64,000 nt of DNA from Croceicoccus sp. Ery15 (GCF_020985305.1 NZ_CP087588.1:2975501-3039500), one strand, 5' to 3'; numbered from the stretch's first letter, positions 1 to 11,849 are shown. Numbers and translations are program-made. Notes: generated by a model from the sequence alone, not told the origin.

Positions 1-2
1 AC

Positions 3-392
3 GCGAATGACGGCTGGGGCGGCGACGATATCCGGCTCGACCGCCGCGGCGACGGACATTTCTATGCGCAGCCGTCCATCGGCGGGCGGCAGCTGGACGT
101 GATGGTCGATACCGGAGCCAGTTTTGTTGCGCTGACGGGCGAAGATGCGCGCGCGGCGGGCATTTACTGGAGCGAGGCGGACGTCCGCCCTGTCGCTCGC
201 GGAGCCAGCGGCATGGTCGAAGGCGTGCCGGTCATGATCGACCGCATCGAACTGGGCGGCACCGAAATGCGCGACGTAGAAGCAGCCGTTATTCCCGAAG
301 GGCTGCCGGTCACGCTGCTTGGGCAAAGCTATTTGCGGCGGTTCGACAAGGTCGAGATCGAGGGCGATTCGATGATTCTGTCCCGCGACTGA
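3..392 (+). CDS. Retropepsin-like aspartic protease, 5' truncated by window edge
   Basis: The frame is open from the left edge, so the N-terminus (in this family usually a membrane anchor) is missing and about 129 residues remain. A strand pair leads into V-D-T-G-A-S, the catalytic Asp motif of retropepsin-like proteases, and L-L-G-Q-S-Y-L near the C-terminus matches the second conserved block of the TIGR02281 clan AA group. Members have one catalytic Asp per chain and act as dimers at the envelope. The substrate is unknown. It ends in TGA well before the next gene. Confident on family, not on role. Confidence 0.85.
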   Translation, partial: ANDGWGGDDIRLDRRGDGHFYAQPSIGGRQLDVMVDTGASFVALTGEDARAAGIYWSEADVRPVARGASGMVEGVPVMIDRIELGGTEMRDVEAAVIPEGLPVTLLGQSYLRRFDKVEIEGDSMILSRD

Positions 393-430
393 GCGTTTCT
401 GCGCATTCGGGTAAAGAACATCGGTTAACT

Positions 431-459
431 TTGAAGCCAGACCTTGTTTGGTATAGATT
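431..459 (+). promoter_or_regulatory. Candidate sigma70-type promoter directly before the start codon
   Basis: TTGAAG at 431-436 and TAGATT at 454-459 are separated by 17 bases; TATAGA at 452-457 is an alternative -10. Either would start transcription within a few bases of the ATG at 466. No Shine-Dalgarno sequence is visible, so a leaderless mRNA is possible. Inference from sequence only. Confidence 0.35.
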
Positions 460-465
460 GTAATC

Positions 466-1146
466 ATGAAGAAGCGAACCGAACATAATTCCATAACATC
501 CGGTTTGGACAGACATTGCGTGGTTGGCGCGACGGCCTCCCGCCGTGCCGTGCTGGGCGGCGCTCTGGTTGCGGGGGCCGCGCTGGCCGTGCCCGCGCGC
601 GCTTTTGCCAGCGCCAGCCCGCTGACGCCGAACCAGCGCCGCGTCCTCGACCTGGCGAAGGACCAGATGGACCGCGCGGGCGATGTGCTGTGGCGCCGCG
701 ATATCGCGGGGATTGCCGATTTCGGCGTGCATTCGTCCGTCCCGCGTTTCCACTTCGCCAATGTAGAGGCGGGGACGGTGCGCAGCTTCCTTGTCGCCCA
801 CGGCACGGGTTCCGATCCGGAGCATGACGGCTGGCTCAATAATTTCTCGAACACGCCGGGTTCGAACGCCACCAGCCGCGGCGCCTATGTCACTTACGAA
901 TGGTACAAGGGCCGCTATGGCACCTCGATCCGGCTGGGCGGGCTGGATCAGGACAATTCCAATGCCCTGCCGCGCTATATCGTCGCCCATTCGGCCAATT
1001 ACGCGACAAGGGCGCATGTCGAACGCTGGGGGCGGCTGGGCCGATCCAACGGTTGTTTTGCCATGGACCCCGCCGATTTTAACGAGGCATTGTGGAACCT
1101 CTCGGGCGGCCGGCTGCTTTACGCCGACCGCCTCGGGATCAGCTGA
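466..1146 (+). CDS. Exported murein L,D-transpeptidase catalytic-domain protein (YkuD_2 type)
   Basis: A 226-residue protein with a Tat-like leader: S-R-R-A-V-L-G-G near residue 25, an Ala-rich hydrophobic stretch, and an A-R-A-F-A-S-A cleavage region near residue 47. The rest matches the YkuD_2 (PF13645) family: a His in V-A-H-S-A-N around residue 174 and the catalytic Cys in S-N-G-C-F-A-M (Cys197). Such enzymes are predicted to make or remodel L,D-peptide bonds in peptidoglycan. The ATG at 466 lacks a Shine-Dalgarno sequence and lies close to promoter-like hexamers. It stands alone, 30 bases from the convergent L,D-transpeptidase gene, so both neighbours act on the wall. Confidence 0.88.
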   Translation: MKKRTEHNSITSGLDRHCVVGATASRRAVLGGALVAGAALAVPARAFASASPLTPNQRRVLDLAKDQMDRAGDVLWRRDIAGIADFGVHSSVPRFHFANVEAGTVRSFLVAHGTGSDPEHDGWLNNFSNTPGSNATSRGAYVTYEWYKGRYGTSIRLGGLDQDNSNALPRYIVAHSANYATRAHVERWGRLGRSNGCFAMDPADFNEALWNLSGGRLLYADRLGIS

Positions 1147-1176
1147 CCGGAACCTGTGGGCCCGGACGGGGGCGCA

Positions 1177-2670
1177 TCAGGCACCCGGTGCTTCGATCGG
1201 AACGATTGCCTCGTCGGTCACATGCTGGCCGGTCTTGACCTTGCGTGGCGCGGCAAGGCTCGCCAGCACCGGTTCGTCGCGGCCATAGATATCGTCAAAG
1301 CTGCGCATCACCCCGTCGATGTCGCGGGCCATGGTGAAATAGGTGATATAGACGGGCAGCTCCTTCTTCAGCTCGACCCGCGTATATTTGCGCGAATTCG
1401 CGATCTCGACCGCTTCCTCGCTCGACAATCCGCCAAGGCCCTTGGCCAGGATCATGGCAAGCTTCATCGCGTTTTCTGTCCGCACGCAGCCGTGGCTCAA
1501 CGCGCGGCCGCTGTTGTTGAACAGCGATTTCGACGGCGTATCGTGCAAAAAGATCGCATGCGGGTTCGGCATGTCGAGCTTCATCAGGCCCAGCGAATTG
1601 CCGGGGCCGGGCTGTTGCACCACCACGGTCATGCCCGCTTCGGTCTTGTACGCCTTATACCCGTTATTGCGCGCATAGGACGGGTTGTTCAGAACGCGCG
1701 CGCCCAGACCCTCGCCCACCACGATCGATTGGGGCACGGTCCATGTCGGGTTGAAGATCACGCCCTCGACCGTTTCGGCCAGCTGCGGCGTGGCCGTGCG
1801 CCCGGGCTTCCCCACGATGGTGCGGAACGAGGTATGGACCTTGTTATTGATCACCAGCCGAAGCTGGTATTCGGGCACATTGGTCAGCAGATAGTTCTTG
1901 CCCAGATCGCGGCCCAGCCAGCGCCAGCGGTCCATATTGGCGCGAATCTTGGCGCGCGCCGCCTTGTCCCCCTCGCTCGTTTCCAGCAGCATCTGTTTGA
2001 GCACGGCGTAATCGGGATGCACGGGGCTGAGCGAATCGAGCGCGGCCACGATCCCGCCCGTCTGGCCGCCCGCGGCAAGCGCGTCCTGCAGCAACGGCTT
2101 GATCGGGTGCAGTTTCCAGTCGGGATCCTCGACGAACCATTGCGCGCGCGAATCCATTTCGGTCCGCCCGTCACGCAGATCCTCGGCCACCCATGTGAAC
2201 AGGCGCGTCGCGATTTCGTTCAGGTCCTTGCCCGCACCCTTGGCGATGGCGGCCTGCAACGTGTCGGGCTGGTAATCCCTGGGGAACAGCCCTTCATTGC
2301 CGATCGCGCGGATATAGCTCAGCAGCGCTTCGGCCTGCGCCACCTGCCAGACGGGGGCGACGGTGAAATAATCGGTCGGGATTTCCTGAATCACCGGTGC
2401 CGAAGTCATATCCGTGGGCACTTGCCGGGCCTGCTTGGCGGGGGCCTGCTCCTCGGGAAGCAGCGGCTTGGGCTGCGAATTGGCGGGTACGCTCTTTACA
2501 GGCGCGGTCTTTACTGGCGCGGTTTGGGCCAGCGAGGCGGCAGGCATCGCCAGCGCCCCGGCCCAAAGCGCCGCGCCCGCCATCGCGCGCGCGGCATGGC
2601 GGGTCTTGGTCGAACGGCAGTCGGTCTTGTTAAAAATCATCGCGATTTCCCGGGCGGGCGATCCGGCCAT
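1177..2670 (-). CDS. L,D-transpeptidase of the YcbB/LdtD type
   Basis: About 497 residues. A basic N-terminus is followed by a hydrophobic segment and an A-S-L-A-Q cleavage site, indicating export. After a Pro/Lys-rich linker comes the scaffold domain of YcbB-like enzymes (around residues 110-200, containing G-L-F-P-R-D-Y). The YkuD catalytic domain carries H-D-T-P and S-H-G-C-V-R with the nucleophilic Cys. It forms 3-3 crosslinks in periplasmic peptidoglycan. The start at 2670 has a GAGAGAGGGG Shine-Dalgarno sequence 6 bases upstream; ATGs at 2640 and 2691 are alternatives with poorer sites. It converges on the other L,D-transpeptidase gene with a 30-base gap. Confidence 0.9.
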   Translation of the reverse strand: MAGSPAREIAMIFNKTDCRSTKTRHAARAMAGAALWAGALAMPAASLAQTAPVKTAPVKSVPANSQPKPLLPEEQAPAKQARQVPTDMTSAPVIQEIPTDYFTVAPVWQVAQAEALLSYIRAIGNEGLFPRDYQPDTLQAAIAKGAGKDLNEIATRLFTWVAEDLRDGRTEMDSRAQWFVEDPDWKLHPIKPLLQDALAAGGQTGGIVAALDSLSPVHPDYAVLKQMLLETSEGDKAARAKIRANMDRWRWLGRDLGKNYLLTNVPEYQLRLVINNKVHTSFRTIVGKPGRTATPQLAETVEGVIFNPTWTVPQSIVVGEGLGARVLNNPSYARNNGYKAYKTEAGMTVVVQQPGPGNSLGLMKLDMPNPHAIFLHDTPSKSLFNNSGRALSHGCVRTENAMKLAMILAKGLGGLSSEEAVEIANSRKYTRVELKKELPVYITYFTMARDIDGVMRSFDDIYGRDEPVLASLAAPRKVKTGQHVTDEAIVPIEAPGA

Positions 2671-2956
2671 CCGGTCCCCTCTCTCTTCCATGTCGATACC
2701 ACGCTTCGGCGTCCTGACCGATACAACGCGTGCATCCCCATGGGGTTTCGGCCCCGCTAATCCTCTTTTTCGGCTTTCGCCATGCTGAATCGTGCGCCTG
2801 TGCGGCATTTCATGGCAAGATTCGCCTTTTCTACGCCTTGACGAAACGGGCGATCCGGCCCATCGCCGCCGCAAATATTTCGCACCTGCAAACCCGCGCT
2901 TGCGAGCCGTTCTTAACTGGCTTTTGCGCGGTCAGATCTGAAGGGAAAGGTCACCC

Positions 2957-5638
<2,682 letters not shown>

Positions 5639-5660
5639 GCCTGACGGTTCGGCGGAACGA

Positions 5661-5700
5661 AAAAGGGGCGGCTCTCTTGCGAGGGCTGCCCCTTTTCTTC
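5661..5700 (+). terminator. Intrinsic terminator after acnA
   Basis: AAAAGGGGCGGC (5661-5672) pairs with GCTGCCCCTTTT (one G-U wobble) around a short loop. A T-rich stretch follows the hairpin, and the A-rich upstream arm could also let it serve the convergent gene. Confidence 0.85.
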
Positions 5701-5701
5701 T

Positions 5702-5761
5702 GGCCCTTTTCTTTCGGCCCTTTTCTTTCGGCCCTTTTCCTTTGGCCTCTTTGCCTTGGCC
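5702..5761. repeat. Four-unit 14-bp polypyrimidine tandem repeat
   Basis: Units begin at 5702, 5716, 5730 and 5744. The first two are identical (GGCCCTTTTCTTTC), the third differs at its end, and the fourth is degenerate. The tract is almost pure pyrimidine on the plus strand apart from the GG of each unit. It lies between the acnA terminator and the 3' end of the convergent UrcA gene. Confidence 0.85.
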
Positions 5762-5768
5762 TTATGTG

Positions 5769-6074
5769 TCAGCCACCCAACGCGATGCCATAGCGCGCCT
5801 TGACGGCAGCCAGTTCGCCTTGCGCGCCTTCGATTGCCTTGGCGACACAGGCCTGTTCCTCGCTTGACGGAGCGGCGGAATTGTCGGCCCGCACACAGAC
5901 CTTGCGGGCGGCGCGGCGGATCTGGCGCTGTAAATTCGCGATGCTGTCGCTGCTCGCGAAATCCTCGTCAGTAACTTTGACGCGCACGGTGCGCGTATCG
6001 GTTTCCTGCGCCATGGCGGGGGCAGTCAGAGCGGCCGATGCGCCAAGCGCAAGGGCAAATGCTGCAATTCGCAT
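5769..6074 (-). CDS. UrcA family exported protein
   Basis: A 101-residue protein with a clear signal peptide (residues 1-21, ending A-M-A-Q). The mature part resembles the UrcA family, small exported proteins common in Sphingomonadales and Caulobacterales: strand-forming T-V-R-V-K-V, then a helix with R-R-A-A-R-K-V-C-V and a second Cys about 17 residues on, possibly a disulfide. Its function is not established. The ATG at 6074 is preceded by GAGGAAGGATCATC, a good Shine-Dalgarno sequence. The preceding gene on this strand is far away, so it is probably monocistronic. Confidence 0.85.
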   Translation of the reverse strand: MRIAAFALALGASAALTAPAMAQETDTRTVRVKVTDEDFASSDSIANLQRQIRRAARKVCVRADNSAAPSSEEQACVAKAIEGAQGELAAVKARYGIALGG

Positions 6075-6235
6075 GATGATCCTTCCTCGTGTGTCGAGCG
6101 CTTTGCGGCTCTTGTCGAAGGGAAGGATAGGCTGCGCATGATACGCATGCTTCTGCGGATCGACGGAATTGCCAGCCGGTTCTGCCAATCGCCAACTGGC
6201 CCGACGAAGCGCGCAAACGCCCCGCCGAACGACCG

Positions 6236-7267
6236 TCAATCGTCGAACAAGCCGCCCGGCGCAGTGCCCTGTTGCGGCGGGACCAGCCCCAGATGCTGCC
6301 AGCCGCGATCGTTCAGGCAGCGTCCCCGCGCCGTTCGGGCGACAAGGCCAAGCTGGATCAGATAGGGCTCGATCACTTCCTCGATCGTGTCGCGCGGTTC
6401 GGACAGGCCCGCGGCCAGCGTCTCGACGCCCACCGGTCCGCCCTTGTAGATATCGGCGATCATGTGGAGATAGCGCCGGTCCTGCGCGTCGAGGCCGAGC
6501 GAATCGACCTCCAGCCTTGTTAGCGCATCATCGGCCAGCCGGTCGGTAATGGTCGGCGCGCCCGCGACATCGGCGAAATCGCGCACGCGGCGCAGCAGGC
6601 GGCCCGATACGCGGGGTGTGCCGCGCGAACGCCGCGCAATCTCGCGCGCGCCGCCGGGATCGATCCCGATATTGAGCAGCCGCGCCCCGCGCGACACGAC
6701 GCTCTCCAGTTCCTCTACGGTGTAGAAATTCAGCCGCACCGGAATGCCGAAACGGTCGCGCAGCGGCGTCGTCAGCAGACCCTGCCGTGTGGTCGCGCCG
6801 ACCAGCGTGAAGGGCGGCAGGTCGATCCGCACGCTGCGCGCCGCCGGACCCTCACCGATAATCAGGTCGAGCGCGCGATCCTCCATCGCGGGATAGAGCA
6901 CTTCCTCGACCACGGGGTTCAGGCGGTGAATCTCGTCGATGAAAAGAACGTCGCCTTCTTCCAGATTGGTCAGCAGCGCGGCCAGATCGCCCGATTTGGC
7001 GATCACGGGCCCGCTGGTGGCGCGAAACCCCACGCCCAGTTCGCGCGCGACGATCTGCGCCAAAGTCGTCTTGCCAAGGCCGGGAGGGCCGAAGAACAGC
7101 ACATGGTCCATCGCCTCGCCGCGCGACTTTGCCGCTTCGATAAAAACGCGCAGGTTTTCGCGTGCGGCTTGCTGGCCGACGAATTCCTCAAGCGTCTTGG
7201 GACGCAGCGCCGCATCCGGATCGTCAGGCTGCCGCTCGGGCGAATGGAGGGGGACGGGGTCGGTCAT
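6236..7267 (-). CDS. ruvB: Holliday junction branch migration helicase RuvB
   Basis: A 343-residue AAA+ ATPase that drives branch migration of Holliday junctions together with RuvA. Walker [10 protein letters not shown] lies at about 60-68. Walker B F-I-D-E-I-H-R-L includes Asp111 and Glu112. The sensor region G-A-T-T-R and the C-terminal winged-helix domain are present. The ATG at 7267 overlaps the stop of the upstream DsrE gene by one base (TGATG), which fixes the start and implies translational coupling. It is last in the leftward yebC-ruvC-ruvA-DsrE-ruvB group. Confidence 0.98.
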   Translation of the reverse strand: MTDPVPLHSPERQPDDPDAALRPKTLEEFVGQQAARENLRVFIEAAKSRGEAMDHVLFFGPPGLGKTTLAQIVARELGVGFRATSGPVIAKSGDLAALLTNLEEGDVLFIDEIHRLNPVVEEVLYPAMEDRALDLIIGEGPAARSVRIDLPPFTLVGATTRQGLLTTPLRDRFGIPVRLNFYTVEELESVVSRGARLLNIGIDPGGAREIARRSRGTPRVSGRLLRRVRDFADVAGAPTITDRLADDALTRLEVDSLGLDAQDRRYLHMIADIYKGGPVGVETLAAGLSEPRDTIEEVIEPYLIQLGLVARTARGRCLNDRGWQHLGLVPPQQGTAPGGLFDD

Positions 7268-7806
7268 CAGAACGGGTTCAGCGTATAGCCCTGCTGCTGC
7301 AGCAAAGCATGGGCAGTCATTGCCGACAGCGCCATTTCGACGCCAGGGAGCAATTCTTCCCTTGCGATGTTCATTGCGGCGGCGCTTTGCCCGCACAAGA
7401 TTACGCGTACGCCCTTTTCCACCAGTGCGGAGACGATGGCGGCATTGGCGCTCTCCGTCCCGTTCTTACGTTTGGCATAGGCATCCGATGTCAGCACATC
7501 GACACCCGCGCCGCCATGGACGACGACCGCCAGCCGGATGCTCCCTTCCGGAACGCCGCTGCGCACATGCATGTTATAGAACCGCGCCAGCGATACCAAA
7601 CCGCGATTGGCCTGACCGTCGGGCGCAGCCTCGGTCAGGTCGAAGGCAACGTTGAACTCCGTCCCGTCGGGTATCGGCATGTCGCTCTCCACCTCGGCGA
7701 CGGGACCGAAGGGAAAGACGGGGCCGGGGGTCATGCCTGCGGGCAAATCCTGCGCGGCGGCAGGCATGGCGATGGCTAGCAGCGGCAATAGCAACAGATT
7801 TCGCAT
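7267..7806 (-). CDS. Exported DsrE family protein
   Basis: A 179-residue protein with a short signal peptide (residues 1-18, ending A-A-A-Q). The mature domain resembles the DsrE/DsrF fold: a V-V-V-H-G-G-A strand-loop, then an [10 protein letters not shown] helix and [10 protein letters not shown]. The Cys in the last block is the position conserved in many periplasmic members. The reaction is unknown. It sits between ruvA (9-base gap) and ruvB (1-base overlap), so it is co-transcribed with DNA-repair genes although the product is predicted to leave the cytoplasm. Confidence 0.8.
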   Translation of the reverse strand: MRNLLLLPLLAIAMPAAAQDLPAGMTPGPVFPFGPVAEVESDMPIPDGTEFNVAFDLTEAAPDGQANRGLVSLARFYNMHVRSGVPEGSIRLAVVVHGGAGVDVLTSDAYAKRKNGTESANAAIVSALVEKGVRVILCGQSAAAMNIAREELLPGVEMALSAMTAHALLQQQGYTLNPF

Positions 7807-7815
7807 ACAGGGCTC

Positions 7816-8418
7816 CTAGCTCGCCGCCTTTTTCAATGCCGCGCGGATCAGTGCGCTTTCGCTGGCATCCGGCCCCAGTTCGCCCTGCGCTTCGGCCACG
7901 GCCTTGGCAGCGATGGCGGGCTTGAATCCCAGATTTTCCAGTGCCGACACCGCATCGGCGCTGTTCCCGCCGACAGGTGCGGCGACCATGCCGCCCGCCC
8001 CGGCCACGACCGGCATGCCGCCTGCCTTTTCCTTCAACTCGTTCACGATGCGGCCTGCCAGTTTCGGCCCCACGCCGTTCGCCCGCGCGACCATCGCGGC
8101 GTCTCCGCCCGCGCAGGCCTGCTGCAACTCCTCGGTCGAAAGCGCCGACAAAATCGCCAGCGCCACTTTCGACCCCACGCCCTGCACGCCATGCAGCAGG
8201 CGGAACCAGTCCCGCTCTGCCCCCTTGGCAAAGCCGATCAGGCGCATGTCGTTCTCGCTTACCTGCAGGTCGGTATAGACCGTGCAGATTTCGCCCTTTT
8301 CGCCCAGCGCCGATAGGGTGCGTGCCGAACAATGGACCAGATAGCCCACCCCGCCCACGTCGATGACGGCCCAATCCGTGCCGGTTTCGTCCAGCCTGCC
8401 TGCAAGTTTGGCGATCAT
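7816..8418 (-). CDS. ruvA: Holliday junction DNA helicase subunit RuvA
   Basis: A 200-residue protein of typical length. It has an N-terminal OB fold (M-I-A-K-L-A-G-R), two helix-hairpin-helix motifs ([13 protein letters not shown] and A-N-G-V-G-P-K-L-A), a Gly/Ala linker and the C-terminal domain III that contacts RuvB (A-L-E-N-L-G-F-K-P). RuvA binds four-way junctions as a tetramer and loads RuvB. It is followed 9 bases later by the DsrE gene. Confidence 0.97.
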   Translation of the reverse strand: MIAKLAGRLDETGTDWAVIDVGGVGYLVHCSARTLSALGEKGEICTVYTDLQVSENDMRLIGFAKGAERDWFRLLHGVQGVGSKVALAILSALSTEELQQACAGGDAAMVARANGVGPKLAGRIVNELKEKAGGMPVVAGAGGMVAAPVGGNSADAVSALENLGFKPAIAAKAVAEAQGELGPDASESALIRAALKKAAS

Positions 8419-8558
8419 GCTTGCTGCCTAGCGTTGTTTCCGCTTTGTTTCGAGGGGGGAACCGATTCAACCCACAAGCCTTCTGTAAACGGGCCTTCTG
8501 TTCACAGACCCTGTTTTCACTGGCCCAATCCTCACAGTCAGGGCGAAAGGATGGCGAC

Positions 8559-8822
8559 ATGGCAGGCGGATGGTCGCGCGATGGCGCGGTGCAGGACCAG
8601 ATCGACGATACGGTAAAGGATGCGGTCGCGGGGGCGCGGGCGCGCATGCCGGCGGGCGAAGGGCTGGAATATTGCGAGGAATGCGGCGAGCGTATTCCCG
8701 ACAAGCGGCGCGCGGCATTGCCTGGTGTGCGCACCTGCGTACCCTGCCAGACGCAGACAGACCGCACTATCCGCCACAGCGCGATCAACCGGCGCGGCAG
8801 CAAGGACAGCCAACTGCGCTGA
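8559..8822 (+). CDS. DksA/TraR-type C4 zinc-finger protein
   Basis: An 87-residue protein with one C4 zinc finger, Cys39-x2-Cys42-x17-Cys60-x2-Cys63, in the Y-C-E-E-C-G-E-R-I-P context of the DksA/TraR family (YbiI-like). It lacks the long coiled coil with acidic tip found in true DksA, so action at the RNA polymerase secondary channel is uncertain. The ATG at 8559 has AAAGGATGG upstream. It is transcribed against the flanking ruvA and ruvC genes and so interrupts the leftward group; a basic C-terminus ends the protein. Confidence 0.88.
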   Translation: MAGGWSRDGAVQDQIDDTVKDAVAGARARMPAGEGLEYCEECGERIPDKRRAALPGVRTCVPCQTQTDRTIRHSAINRRGSKDSQLR

Positions 8823-8845
8823 TTGGCAAGCGCCGTGGATTGAAA

Positions 8846-9319
8846 CTAAAACGCCCTTGTCAGATGCGCATGCGCAATCGCGACGGCGAGAGCGTCGGCG
8901 GCGTCCGATCCGGCGATGGCAACGCCGGGAAGCAGCACTTTCAGCATCGCCTGAACCTGATTCTTGTCGGCGCCGCCCGTGCCGACGACCGACTTTTTCA
9001 CGACCTTGGCGGAATGTTCGTGAACGGCAAGACCGGCCGTGCCGCAGGCCGCCAGAACCGCGCCGCGCGCATGGGCCAGTTTCAGCGTCGATTGCGGGTT
9101 CTTGTTGACGAACACTTCTTCGGCGGCGGCGACATCGGGGCAATGAACCCTGATCACCTCGGCCAGCGCCTGCTGCAATGCGGCAAGGCGAAACGACATC
9201 TCTTCCCTGCTGCTGGTCGGCACCTGCCCGTTGGCGATATGGCTGAGGCGCGATCCCGTTTTGCGGATCACGCCCCAGCCGGTGCAGGTCAGCGAAGGGT
9301 CGAGGCCCAAGACGATCAT
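8846..9319 (-). CDS. ruvC: Crossover junction endodeoxyribonuclease RuvC
   Basis: 157 residues from the ATG at 9319, which has GACGGGG upstream; an ATG at 9337 is possible but has no Shine-Dalgarno sequence. The RNase H-fold acidic residues are visible: Asp7 in G-L-D-P-S-L, Glu67/68 in A-A-E-E-V-F, and Asp139/Asp142 in S-D-A-A-D-A-L-A. RuvC cuts Holliday junctions symmetrically after RuvAB migration. It follows the yebC-type gene by 38 bases. The divergent zinc-finger gene separates it from ruvA, so ruvA probably has its own promoter. Confidence 0.96.
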   Translation of the reverse strand: MIVLGLDPSLTCTGWGVIRKTGSRLSHIANGQVPTSSREEMSFRLAALQQALAEVIRVHCPDVAAAEEVFVNKNPQSTLKLAHARGAVLAACGTAGLAVHEHSAKVVKKSVVGTGGADKNQVQAMLKVLLPGVAIAGSDAADALAVAIAHAHLTRAF

Positions 9320-9357
9320 CGGCGCCCCGTCATGCAAGGATCAGGAAACAGGGGCGG

Positions 9358-10104
9358 TCAGGCCCCGATCTTCTCCATGATCTCGTCCGACACTTCGTAA
9401 TTGCCCCAGACGGTCTGCACGTCGTCGTCGTCGTCCAGCGCGTCGACCAGCTTGAACAATGTGCCCGCGCTATCCTCGTCCACTTCGACGGTGATGTTGG
9501 GCTTCCATGCCAGCTTGACGTTCTCGGCCTCGCCCAGAACCTTTTCGAGGGCGCCCGCCACTTCGTGCAGCGCTTCCATCTGGGTCCAGATGGTGTGGCC
9601 GTCCTCGCTCGATTCGACATCGTCGGCACCAGCCTCGATCGCGGCTTCCAGCACCTTTTCCTCGTCACCGGCAGAGGCGGGATATTCGATCAGGCCCAGC
9701 CGTTCGAAGCCGTGGGCGACTGCGCCCGCGGTGCCCAGATTGCCGCCATTCTTGCTGAACGCGGTGCGTACGTTGGTGGCGGTGCGGTTGCGATTGTCGG
9801 TCAGCGCCTCGACGATCAGGGCCACGCCGCCCGGGCCATAGCCCTCATAGCGGATTTCCTCGTAATCGTCGCCTTCGTTCGCCGATGCCTTGTCGATGGC
9901 GCGCTGGATATTGTCCTTGGGCATCGACTGGGCCTTGGCGTTGTTCACGGCAAGGCGCAGGCGCGGGTTCATGTCGGGATCGGGTGCGCCCATCTTGGCA
10001 GCGACGGTGATCTCGCGCGACAGTTTCGAGAACATGGCAGAGCGCTTTTTATCCTGCGCGCCCTTGCGATGCATGATGTTTTTGAATTTGGAATGGCCGG
10101 CCAT
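9358..10104 (-). CDS. YebC/PmpR family protein
   Basis: 248 residues, the usual YebC length. The start [14 protein letters not shown] and the internal G-Y-G-P-G-G-V-A and N-R-N-R-T are family signatures. Members are described as DNA-binding regulators and, more recently, as ribosome-associated factors easing stalls, so the molecular role here is left open. The gene heads the leftward ruv group, an arrangement common in alphaproteobacteria. A run of Asp codons near the C-terminus (D-A-L-D-D-D-D-D-V) matches the family's acidic tail region. Confidence 0.95.
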   Translation of the reverse strand: MAGHSKFKNIMHRKGAQDKKRSAMFSKLSREITVAAKMGAPDPDMNPRLRLAVNNAKAQSMPKDNIQRAIDKASANEGDDYEEIRYEGYGPGGVALIVEALTDNRNRTATNVRTAFSKNGGNLGTAGAVAHGFERLGLIEYPASAGDEEKVLEAAIEAGADDVESSEDGHTIWTQMEALHEVAGALEKVLGEAENVKLAWKPNITVEVDEDSAGTLFKLVDALDDDDDVQTVWGNYEVSDEIMEKIGA

Positions 10105-10406
10105 TGCCGTTCTCGTCCTCGGGTCGTTTTGTCGGTAAGGCGCGCCCTTACAGCAGGGGAGAGGGGCAGGGCAAGCGCGGCGGTTCGCAGGATAGGGGCA
10201 CCCTGCCGCGGTTGACAAAGGTGACATGTCCCGCGCGGCCTGTCACCCGTTGCCAAGACGCGGTTTCATGCGGCTTTGCGGCCCATTGGTTGACAGCTTG
10301 GCGGATCCGGGAGAATTCACGGATGGAAAGAGCGTTTCCGGCCTGCGATGGCGGATTTTCCGCATGTAGGAAAATAAAGGCGCGATAAGGCAGGGGTTCC
10401 GGTTGC
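10105..10406. other. 302-base intergenic stretch, no gene
   Basis: This divergent region separates yebC from the VOC-fold gene. TTGACA hexamers occur at 10212-10217 and 10290-10295 on the plus strand, but neither has a convincing -10 at proper spacing. No conserved RNA or small open frame with a ribosome site was seen. It presumably holds the promoters of both flanking genes. Confidence 0.5.
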
Positions 10407-10787
10407 ATGACCATCGGCAAGATCGACCATATCAATATCAGCACGACCGACCTTGCCGCGACGGTGGCGTTTTTCCGCGATATGCTGGGCCTGATCCCGA
10501 CCGATCCGCCGGGCATGGACCCTGCGCTGAACAGCTGGATGGTGAACGAAGCGGGCGAGGCGCTGGTCCATATCAACACGCGCGAGCACGAGCGCGAGGC
10601 AGGGCCGATCAACCATGTCGCCTTTGCCTGCACCGGCTATGACGACTATCTCGCCCGCCTGAAGGGCGCGGGATACGAAGTGGCCGAAAGCGACCGCTGG
10701 GACGTCGCGAAACTGCGCCAGATTTTCGTATTCGGTCCGGAAGGGTCGAGGATCGAACTGAACTTTCGGGAGCCGCCCGCGAATTAG
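10407..10787 (+). CDS. VOC (glyoxalase/bleomycin-resistance) fold protein
   Basis: 126 residues forming two beta-alpha-beta-beta-beta modules. The first opens with K-I-D-H-I-N-I-S-T-T-D (His8 at the first metal-ligand position). The second opens with P-I-N-H-V-A-F-A-C and closes with R-I-E-L-N-F, supplying a second His and a Glu. Metal-dependent lyase, dioxygenase or epimerase activity is possible in this superfamily and cannot be chosen from sequence. The gene is alone on its strand. Confidence 0.85.
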   Translation: MTIGKIDHINISTTDLAATVAFFRDMLGLIPTDPPGMDPALNSWMVNEAGEALVHINTREHEREAGPINHVAFACTGYDDYLARLKGAGYEVAESDRWDVAKLRQIFVFGPEGSRIELNFREPPAN

Positions 10788-10895
10788 TTCGCAGAACTGA
10801 TCCGCCAAAGGCGGCAACCGGCTGACGATCCCGAGGGTCCCTTGGCCGAAGCGGACCGTTTGACGTCATCGCCAAAGCCGTCTCCGGACCACTCC

Positions 10896-11387
10896 CTAAA
10901 GCAGCGTCTGCCACCAGCTGACATCGCGCCAGTCTTCCAGTTTCCAGCCGACTTCGCGGTAGATGCCGATCTGTTCGAACCCGAAAGAACGGTGCAGCGC
11001 GATGCTGGGGTCGTTGGGCAGGGAAATTCCCGCAAAGGCGGCGTGATAGCGTTCCTTCAGCATGGGCATCAGCGCGGAATAGAGCGCGGTGCCGACACCG
11101 CGCCGCGCCATGGTGGGATCGACATAGACCGCTACGTCGCAGGACGAGCTATAGGCGTCGCGCGTGCGGTGGGGGCTGCCATAGGCATAGCCGATCACTG
11201 CCATACCGCGCACCGCGACCAGCCAGCCATAGGTGCCGCCATAGGCGTTGATCCGCTTCAGCATCTCGCCCGCCGAAGGCGGCTCGGTTTCAAAGCTGAT
11301 CCATGTATCGGTGACGAACGGGGCGTAGATCGCGGCGCAGGCGGCGGCATCGTCTGCCCGCGCGCGCCTGATGCGGAAATCGGTCAA
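10896..11387 (-). CDS. GNAT family N-acetyltransferase (phosphinothricin acetyltransferase-like)
   Basis: 163 residues with the layout of Pat/YncA enzymes: I-R-R-A-R-A-D-D-A-A-A-C-A-A-I-Y at the start, S-F-E-T-E-P-P-S, the acetyl-CoA loop A-R-R-G-V-G-T-A-L-Y (around 115-124), and L-H-R-S-F-G-F-E-Q-I-G. These acetylate amino groups of phosphinothricin, methionine sulfone or related amino acids; the substrate here is unknown. The start is TTG at 11387, eight bases after the stop of the upstream YbjQ gene, with no strong Shine-Dalgarno sequence, so translation is probably coupled. Confidence 0.88.
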   Translation of the reverse strand: MTDFRIRRARADDAAACAAIYAPFVTDTWISFETEPPSAGEMLKRINAYGGTYGWLVAVRGMAVIGYAYGSPHRTRDAYSSSCDVAVYVDPTMARRGVGTALYSALMPMLKERYHAAFAGISLPNDPSIALHRSFGFEQIGIYREVGWKLEDWRDVSWWQTLL

Positions 11388-11394
11388 GCTGCTA

Positions 11395-11754
11395 TCAGTC
11401 CAGAATAACGGCAGTGCCCGACACGCTGACCATCAGCATGGAGCCGTTCTGGCCCAGCACTTCGTAATCGATGTCGACGCCGATCACTCCGTTGCCGCCC
11501 AGCGACAAAGCCTCTTGCCGCATTTCAGCGAGGGCTTCCTTGCGCGCGCGGGCCAGCACTTCCTCGTACTTGCCCGAACGCCCGCCGACCAGATCGGTGA
11601 TCGAGGCGAAGATGTCGCGGAACAGGTTCGCGCCGACGATCACCTCGCCCGTAACAATGCCCAGATAGTCGCGCACCGTGCGCCCTTCGACCACGGCGGT
11701 GGTGGTTACCAGCATGCCGCCGCCATCGCCGCGATTGCTCCAGGGATTTGCCAT
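11395..11754 (-). CDS. YbjQ/UPF0145 family protein
   Basis: 119 residues. The block [22 protein letters not shown] and the central A-R-K-E-A-L-A-E-M then [11 protein letters not shown] identify the UPF0145 (YbjQ) family, small oligomeric proteins of unknown role. The ATG at 11754 has GGAAGAGGAGACC upstream, a strong site, and adds 13 residues before the conserved M-L-V-T-T. It forms a two-gene unit with the acetyltransferase. Confidence 0.88.
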   Translation of the reverse strand: MANPWSNRGDGGGMLVTTTAVVEGRTVRDYLGIVTGEVIVGANLFRDIFASITDLVGGRSGKYEEVLARARKEALAEMRQEALSLGGNGVIGVDIDYEVLGQNGSMLMVSVSGTAVILD

Positions 11755-11849
11755 CGTTCCGGTCTCCTCTTCCAACGGTCGCACCGGTTACTAGCCTGTC
11801 GCATGAATGTGACAAGCCACCGGCCCGACCAGAGGAAATGTGCCAGCGA

